NCBI GenBank assembly: GCA_021788565.1 | Contig: JAJYKO010000026.1 | Span: forward strand, 1 to 16,961 | Reading direction: 5' to 3' | DNA length: 16,961 nucleotides | From: Chloroflexota bacterium | GTDB lineage: Bacteria; Chloroflexota; UBA6077 | Part shown: positions 13,538 through 16,961 of the stretch, piece after piece | Position numbering within the stretch: the first letter of the stretch is position 1 | Layout: the number at the start of each line of letters is the position of its first letter | Translations under genes and position numbers: made by a program | The notes under the pieces: model-generated | Database searches by the model: none | What the model saw: only the letters and a program-made list of their open reading frames with translations | What the model was told of the DNA's origin: nothing

Positions 13538-14608
13538 ATGCCCGACTCGGGGAGAGATCGTCGGAGCGGCATTCATCCTTATCCCGCGCTGTCACGCCCC
13601 GTCGTCCAAACGAGGTACGGGCAGTCTCTTCTCTGTACTTCCCACGGACAGCGCGGTCTACCGCTTCGACTCATCTTCGGAGCCTTGCTGGCCGCGGTCG
13701 CCGTCTACGCAATCCTTTCCGGCTACATGGCCATTAGCCTGACCCGCCCGGTGCGCCTACCTTTCGAGCGAAGCCCGGACCAGTACGGCCTCGCTTTCGA
13801 GCAGGTAAGCTTCCCGAGCAGGGTCGATTCCATCAAGCTGGACGGGTGGCTCCTTCCGGCGAGCGGCTCATCGCGCCGCCCCGTGGTGATGGTGCATGGG
13901 AAGGGCAGCGATCGGCAGAGAGAGGTGGATGGGCGAGCGCTGGAGGTCGCGCGGGGCCTGGTGCAGGACGGCCACCCAGTGCTGATGTTCGATCTTCGTG
14001 GGTGCGGGCGCTCCGGCGGCGACCACTTCACCCTCGGTGCTGAAGAGGTGCGCGATGTGGGTGGCGCCGTCGACTTCCTCGAGAAGCGGGGTCTCGCAAC
14101 CCAGGGTGTGGACCTGCTCGGCTACTCCATGGGCGCGGCAACGGCGATGCTGGAGGCGGCCACGGATCCGAGGATTAGCGCCGTGGCCGAAGACAGCGGC
14201 TATGCCGACCTGGGGCAGATTCTGGAGGACCAGATCCCCAAGGCCAGCGGGCTGCCTTCCATCTTCACGCCGGGGGTGGTGCTGGCGACCAGGCTGCTGA
14301 TTGGCGTAGATGTGTACAGCATCCGCCCTATCGACGCGGCGAGGACACTCGCAGGTCGCGGGGTGCCGTTGCTGGTGATTCACGGTGATGCGGATACGAC
14401 GGTGCCGGTGAGTCATGGACAGAGGATCGCCGCCGCCTATGGTCCCAGCGTGCAAACCTACTTCGTGCCCGGTGCCGAGCACGTTCGTAGCTACGCGGCG
14501 AATCCTTCGGTGTACCTCTCGCGCCTGACCACTTTTCTGGACCGAAGCGAAACCCAGAACTCCGTGAACGTGCCCTCTGGCACGTTCACGCCCAGAACTC
14601 AGAACTGA
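13538..14608 (+). CDS. Membrane-anchored alpha/beta hydrolase (serine hydrolase)
   Basis: This is an alpha/beta hydrolase of 356 residues. The nucleophile elbow GYSMG holds S197, HGDADTTVP holds D284 and GAEHVRSY holds H315, giving a full catalytic triad. VMVHGKGSDRQ near residue 118 is the oxyanion-hole region. A hydrophobic segment at about 44-67 should anchor it in the membrane with the catalytic domain outside; the 40 residues before it are polar and not a standard signal peptide. The ATG at 13538 follows GAGGGGAGAG; an earlier ATG at 13481 has no such site. The last dozen residues come from an inserted palindrome (14553-14600). The substrate is unknown; the fold resembles BEM46/YqkD-like esterases. 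Confidence 0.88.
   Translation: MPDSGRDRRSGIHPYPALSRPVVQTRYGQSLLCTSHGQRGLPLRLIFGALLAAVAVYAILSGYMAISLTRPVRLPFERSPDQYGLAFEQVSFPSRVDSIKLDGWLLPASGSSRRPVVMVHGKGSDRQREVDGRALEVARGLVQDGHPVLMFDLRGCGRSGGDHFTLGAEEVRDVGGAVDFLEKRGLATQGVDLLGYSMGAATAMLEAATDPRISAVAEDSGYADLGQILEDQIPKASGLPSIFTPGVVLATRLLIGVDVYSIRPIDAARTLAGRGVPLLVIHGDADTTVPVSHGQRIAAAYGPSVQTYFVPGAEHVRSYAANPSVYLSRLTTFLDRSETQNSVNVPSGTFTPRTQN
14553..14600. repeat. 28-base palindrome flanked by 10-base direct repeats
   Basis: CCCAGAACTC occurs at 14553-14562 and again at 14591-14600. Between them, 14563-14590 is a perfect inverted repeat with 12-base arms (CGTGAACGTGCC and its complement) and a CTCT loop. The element lies inside the end of the hydrolase gene and encodes its C-terminal tail. 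CAGAACT is also repeated twice in tandem at 14593-14606. Confidence 0.9.
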
Positions 14609-14623
14609 CTTTGGAGGTGAACG

Positions 14624-15493
14624 GTGGAATTGCTTCGAACCCTGCTATTCGTGCCTGGCAATCGACCAAGGATGATCGAGAAGGCCAAGGGGCTGACGGA
14701 ACTGGACGCCATCATCTTCGATCTTGAGGACGCGGTGCCGCCCGCGGAGAAGGCCGCGGCCAGGCGCATGGTGCGTGATGCGATGGATAGCGGGGACTTT
14801 GGCCGATTCAAGCTATTCGTCCGGGTAAACGCGGTGGGAACTGGCCTCCTCCCCGACGACCTGGAAGCCATCCTCTCTCCGAACCTGTTTGGAATCGTGC
14901 TGCCAAAGGTCGAGGATCCCGAGGGGGTACAGACGGCACACATGATGCTGCTGGAGCGGGAGCAGCGAGCAGGCCTGGCGGCCGGGCATACGAAGATCCT
15001 TGCGATCATCGAAACGGTGCCCGGCGTTCTTGGTCTGCCGCGGATCGCCGGGTGTAGCAAGCGATTCGTTGGGCTCTCCTACGGGGCCGAGGACTTCGCG
15101 ACCGATCTCGGGGTCGAGCGCTCTCGGGACGGCATCGAGGGTCTGTATCCACGGACCATGGTCGCCCTCTACTCCCGGTTGACCGATGTGACAGCAGTGG
15201 ACAGCGTCTTCTCCGACGTCAACGACGACGACGGAATGGAGAAAGACACCCTATTAGCCAAGCAGCTGGGGTTCAGGGGGAAGTTTCTGATCCACCCGAA
15301 GCAGATCGAGGTGGCGAACCGAATCTTCACTCCTTCGGAGAAAGAGGTAGAGTACGCAAGGCAGGTTGTGGCAGCCTACGAGGATGCGGAGGCGCGGGGC
15401 GAGGCCTCGGTCGCGCTGAACGGCAAGATGATCGACATCCCTATCGTGGAACGCGCTCGCTCGCTACTCGCCATGGCCGAGAAGCTGAAATAG
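14624..15493 (+). CDS. HpcH/HpaI-CitE family lyase (malyl-CoA or citramalyl-CoA lyase-like)
   Basis: This TIM-barrel enzyme of 289 residues splits or joins acyl-CoA hydroxyacids using Mg. Conserved points are RTLLFVPGNRP at the start, FDLEDAVPP (31-40), FVRVN (R67), LPKVE (K95), IETVPGVLG (E130, metal ligand) and YGAEDFATDLG (D157, metal ligand), ending with FLIHPKQIEVANRIFTPS. The start is a GTG about six bases after TTGGAGG. It lies 15 bases downstream of the hydrolase and is probably in the same transcript. CoA-ester substrate (malyl-, citramalyl- or citryl-CoA) cannot be chosen from sequence alone. No citrate lyase alpha or gamma subunit genes are nearby, so CitE proper is unlikely. Confidence 0.9.
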   Translation: MELLRTLLFVPGNRPRMIEKAKGLTELDAIIFDLEDAVPPAEKAAARRMVRDAMDSGDFGRFKLFVRVNAVGTGLLPDDLEAILSPNLFGIVLPKVEDPEGVQTAHMMLLEREQRAGLAAGHTKILAIIETVPGVLGLPRIAGCSKRFVGLSYGAEDFATDLGVERSRDGIEGLYPRTMVALYSRLTDVTAVDSVFSDVNDDDGMEKDTLLAKQLGFRGKFLIHPKQIEVANRIFTPSEKEVEYARQVVAAYEDAEARGEASVALNGKMIDIPIVERARSLLAMAEKLK

Positions 15494-15620
15494 CTCTCCG
15501 CGGTTCGCTGCCCAAGGCGGGCACAGATTAAGCAAGAAAACGGTGGTACGCAGGACCTTGAAAGGCTATACTAGTAGTGCTGAAAATGCGAGATAAAAGA
15601 GTCGACGAAGCCACACCATG

Positions 15621-15662
15621 GCTGAAAGCTGATAGCTGACCGCTGACTGCTGAAAGCTGAGG
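15621..15662 (+). repeat. Six degenerate tandem heptamers, GCTGANN
   Basis: Six consecutive 7-base units, GCTGAAA, GCTGATA, GCTGACC, GCTGACT, GCTGAAA and GCTGAGG, keep GCTGA fixed while the last two bases vary. The final GAGG doubles as the ribosome binding site of the membrane-protein gene. The rest of 15494-15620 shows no gene; TATACT at 15567 could be a -10 box but has no good -35. Confidence 0.92.
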
Positions 15663-15671
15663 GACGTGCCG

Positions 15672-16106
15672 ATGCCCCACGATCGATACGAAGACGAGAT
15701 CCGCGAGATTCTGAACAAGATGGACGAGTTCGTCCCTGACGGGGAGGAGCGGCCGAAGCGCCGTCAGCAAAAGTCACCTCCCCCTTGGAGTGGCTGGATG
15801 AGCAGGTTTCGACGGCAACTCAACGGCTACGACTCAACAGTCTACATGGCGGCGATGATCGTGCTGGCGCTGGCTGCCGGGCTGCTCCACCGGATCTATC
15901 CGCCCTTTGGGGCGATAGCCGCGATCTTGAGCGTCGCGTGTCTGCTGATAGCCATCGGATTGCCGATACTTTCCAGACGATACGGGACGAACGAGAGGCG
16001 ATGGCGGGGCAAGATCATCGACTACGAGCCATACCGCATCCGGCGAAGCGGGTCCTCGTGGCAGTACATCTGGTGGCGGATTAAGAAGTTCTTCGGACTG
16101 CGGTGA
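15672..16106 (+). CDS. Small membrane protein with two transmembrane helices
   Basis: I do not recognise a named family. The 144-residue protein begins with an acidic, probably helical segment (YEDEIREILNKMDEF), then a basic proline-containing stretch (RPKRRQQKSPPPW). Two hydrophobic helices follow, at about residues 55-73 and 79-100. It ends in a strongly basic, aromatic tail (WRGKIIDYEPYRIRR, then WQYIWWRIKKFFGLR). Similar short proteins are, as I recall, common in Chloroflexota without known function. The ATG at 15672 follows GAGG supplied by the heptamer array; a GTG two codons earlier is in frame but too close to that site. A palindrome lies four bases after the stop. Both ends are likely cytoplasmic by the positive-inside rule. 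Confidence 0.8.
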   Translation: MPHDRYEDEIREILNKMDEFVPDGEERPKRRQQKSPPPWSGWMSRFRRQLNGYDSTVYMAAMIVLALAAGLLHRIYPPFGAIAAILSVACLLIAIGLPILSRRYGTNERRWRGKIIDYEPYRIRRSGSSWQYIWWRIKKFFGLR

Positions 16107-16110
16107 AAAC

Positions 16111-16137
16111 GTGGGGCGGGTTTGAAACCCGCCCCAC
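16111..16137. terminator. Perfect palindrome after the membrane-protein gene
   Basis: Thirteen-base arms, GTGGGGCGGGTTT and its complement, meet around a single G, giving an 11-pair stem with a 5-base loop in practice. On the minus strand it is followed by GTTTTC and on the plus strand by CTGCTT, so it fits a minus-strand or two-way terminator, or a repeated palindromic element. Confidence 0.6.
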
Positions 16138-16154
16138 CTGCTTCCGCCACGGAC

Positions 16155-16181
16155 AAAAGCCGCGGCCACTGACCGCGGCTT
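16155..16181 (-). terminator. Rho-independent terminator of panB
   Basis: AAGCCGCGG and CCGCGGCTT (16157-16165 and 16173-16181) form a nine-pair stem with a 7-base loop. On the minus strand it starts directly after the panB stop codon and runs into TTTTGTCC. Confidence 0.8.
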
Positions 16182-16961
16182 CTACTCGGCCTGCTTGAGG
16201 AAGTCGGCAAAGGCCTCATCGGCGATCTTGAAGTCGTGCTTGCCCGCCTCGGGGTACACCTTCTCCTTGATCTCTACCACGTTCTTCCGCAGGGCATCCT
16301 GCAGGATCGGGCTCACGTTGGCGTACTGCTTGACGTGTTTCGGCAGGAAGGCCTCGAACATCCCGATCACGTCGTGGTAGATCATGCAGTGGCCATCACA
16401 ACCCACACCGCTGCCGATGGAGATGGTGGGCACCGATAGCCTGGAGGTGATGTACTCGGCCACCTTGGCCGGCACCAGCTCGAGCAGGATGGAGTAGACC
16501 CCCGCGTCCTCCAGGGCCAGGCAGTCGTCCAGGAGCCTCTTAGCCGCATCGCCGGTCTTCGCCTGCACCTTGAAGCCCCCCTGCATGCTCGCGCTCTGGG
16601 GGGTGAGTCCAAGGTGGCCCATCACGGGGATCCCCGAGTCCACGATGGCCCTCACCCGACTGGCCATCGCCCTGCCACCCTCCAGCTTGATCCCGTCGCA
16701 AGAAGCCTCGCTCATGAAGCGTCCGGCGTTCCTCACCGCCGTCTCCACGCCGGGCTGGTAGCTCATGTAGGGCATGTCCCCGATCACGAATGCCCTCTTG
16801 CAGGCCCTGGTCACTGCACTGGAGAAGATGATCATCTCCTCCATGGTGACGGGCAGGGTGTTGGGGTAACCCAGGACGGTCATGCCAAGGGAGTCTCCCA
16901 CCAGGACGATGTCCATGCCTGCCCTGTCCACCAAGAGGGCGTTGGGGTAGTCGTAGCAGGT
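16182..16961 (-). CDS. panB: 3-methyl-2-oxobutanoate hydroxymethyltransferase (ketopantoate synthesis), start beyond the window
   Basis: PanB adds a one-carbon unit from methylene-tetrahydrofolate to 2-oxoisovalerate, the first committed step to pantothenate and CoA. The frame is open to the right edge and gives 259 residues beginning TCYDYPNALLVDRAG, which is close to the family start, so only about 20 residues are missing. The metal and substrate motifs are GDSLGM, GDMPYMSY, IKLEGG and GHLGLTPQS, and LLELVPAKVA holds the acidic active-site residue (usually LECVP). The end, DEAFADFLKQAE, is normal. The stop abuts its own terminator. It converges on the membrane-protein gene; no other pantothenate gene is visible. 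Confidence 0.96.
   Translation of the reverse strand, partial: TCYDYPNALLVDRAGMDIVLVGDSLGMTVLGYPNTLPVTMEEMIIFSSAVTRACKRAFVIGDMPYMSYQPGVETAVRNAGRFMSEASCDGIKLEGGRAMASRVRAIVDSGIPVMGHLGLTPQSASMQGGFKVQAKTGDAAKRLLDDCLALEDAGVYSILLELVPAKVAEYITSRLSVPTISIGSGVGCDGHCMIYHDVIGMFEAFLPKHVKQYANVSPILQDALRKNVVEIKEKVYPEAGKHDFKIADEAFADFLKQAE

Overview
The window reads as bacterial, GC-rich, probably environmental chromosome. Three features suggest an anaerobic or facultative lineage, Chloroflexota being my best but unproven guess: an aldehyde:ferredoxin oxidoreductase operon, a short two-helix membrane protein beside panB, and a zinc-ribbon gene overlapping rpsU. No rRNA or tRNA gene, integrase or transposase is visible.

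Region 1 (1-2935). A minus-strand operon encodes a two-cluster ferredoxin, a MoaD/ThiS-like ubiquitin-fold protein and the N-terminal 302 residues of an aldehyde:ferredoxin oxidoreductase, which runs off the left edge. Together they form a tungsto-enzyme with its electron acceptor and a possible cofactor-sulfur carrier. A plus-strand M29 aminopeptidase follows, preceded by six perfect heptamers.

Region 2 (2996-12078) is an accessory island of toxin-antitoxin (TA) and defence-like genes. In order it holds: a DUF1778/GNAT TA pair under a promoter with a dyad operator; a 1032-residue PLD-nuclease/superfamily 2 helicase/DUF3427 protein, the best candidate for a defence function; a PIN-toxin remnant; an AbrB/ParE-like TA pair with a consensus promoter; a decayed AbiE system; a COG3044-type ABC ATPase; and a MazEF pair. 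REP-like palindromes lie among them. Two intact TA pairs have overlapping genes and one abuts with no gap. Broken and intact modules alternate, as expected of a turnover hotspot.

Region 3 (12123-16961) returns to housekeeping genes. On the minus strand lie a zinc-ribbon protein and rpsU (translationally coupled), a terminator, and queF. On the plus strand lie a membrane-anchored alpha/beta hydrolase, a CitE-type lyase and a two-helix membrane protein. The minus-strand panB is cut by the right edge and has its own terminator. A second six-unit heptamer array sits directly before the membrane-protein gene, and a palindrome flanked by 10-bp direct repeats lies inside the end of the hydrolase gene.

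All functions are inferred by reading motifs; no database search was possible.
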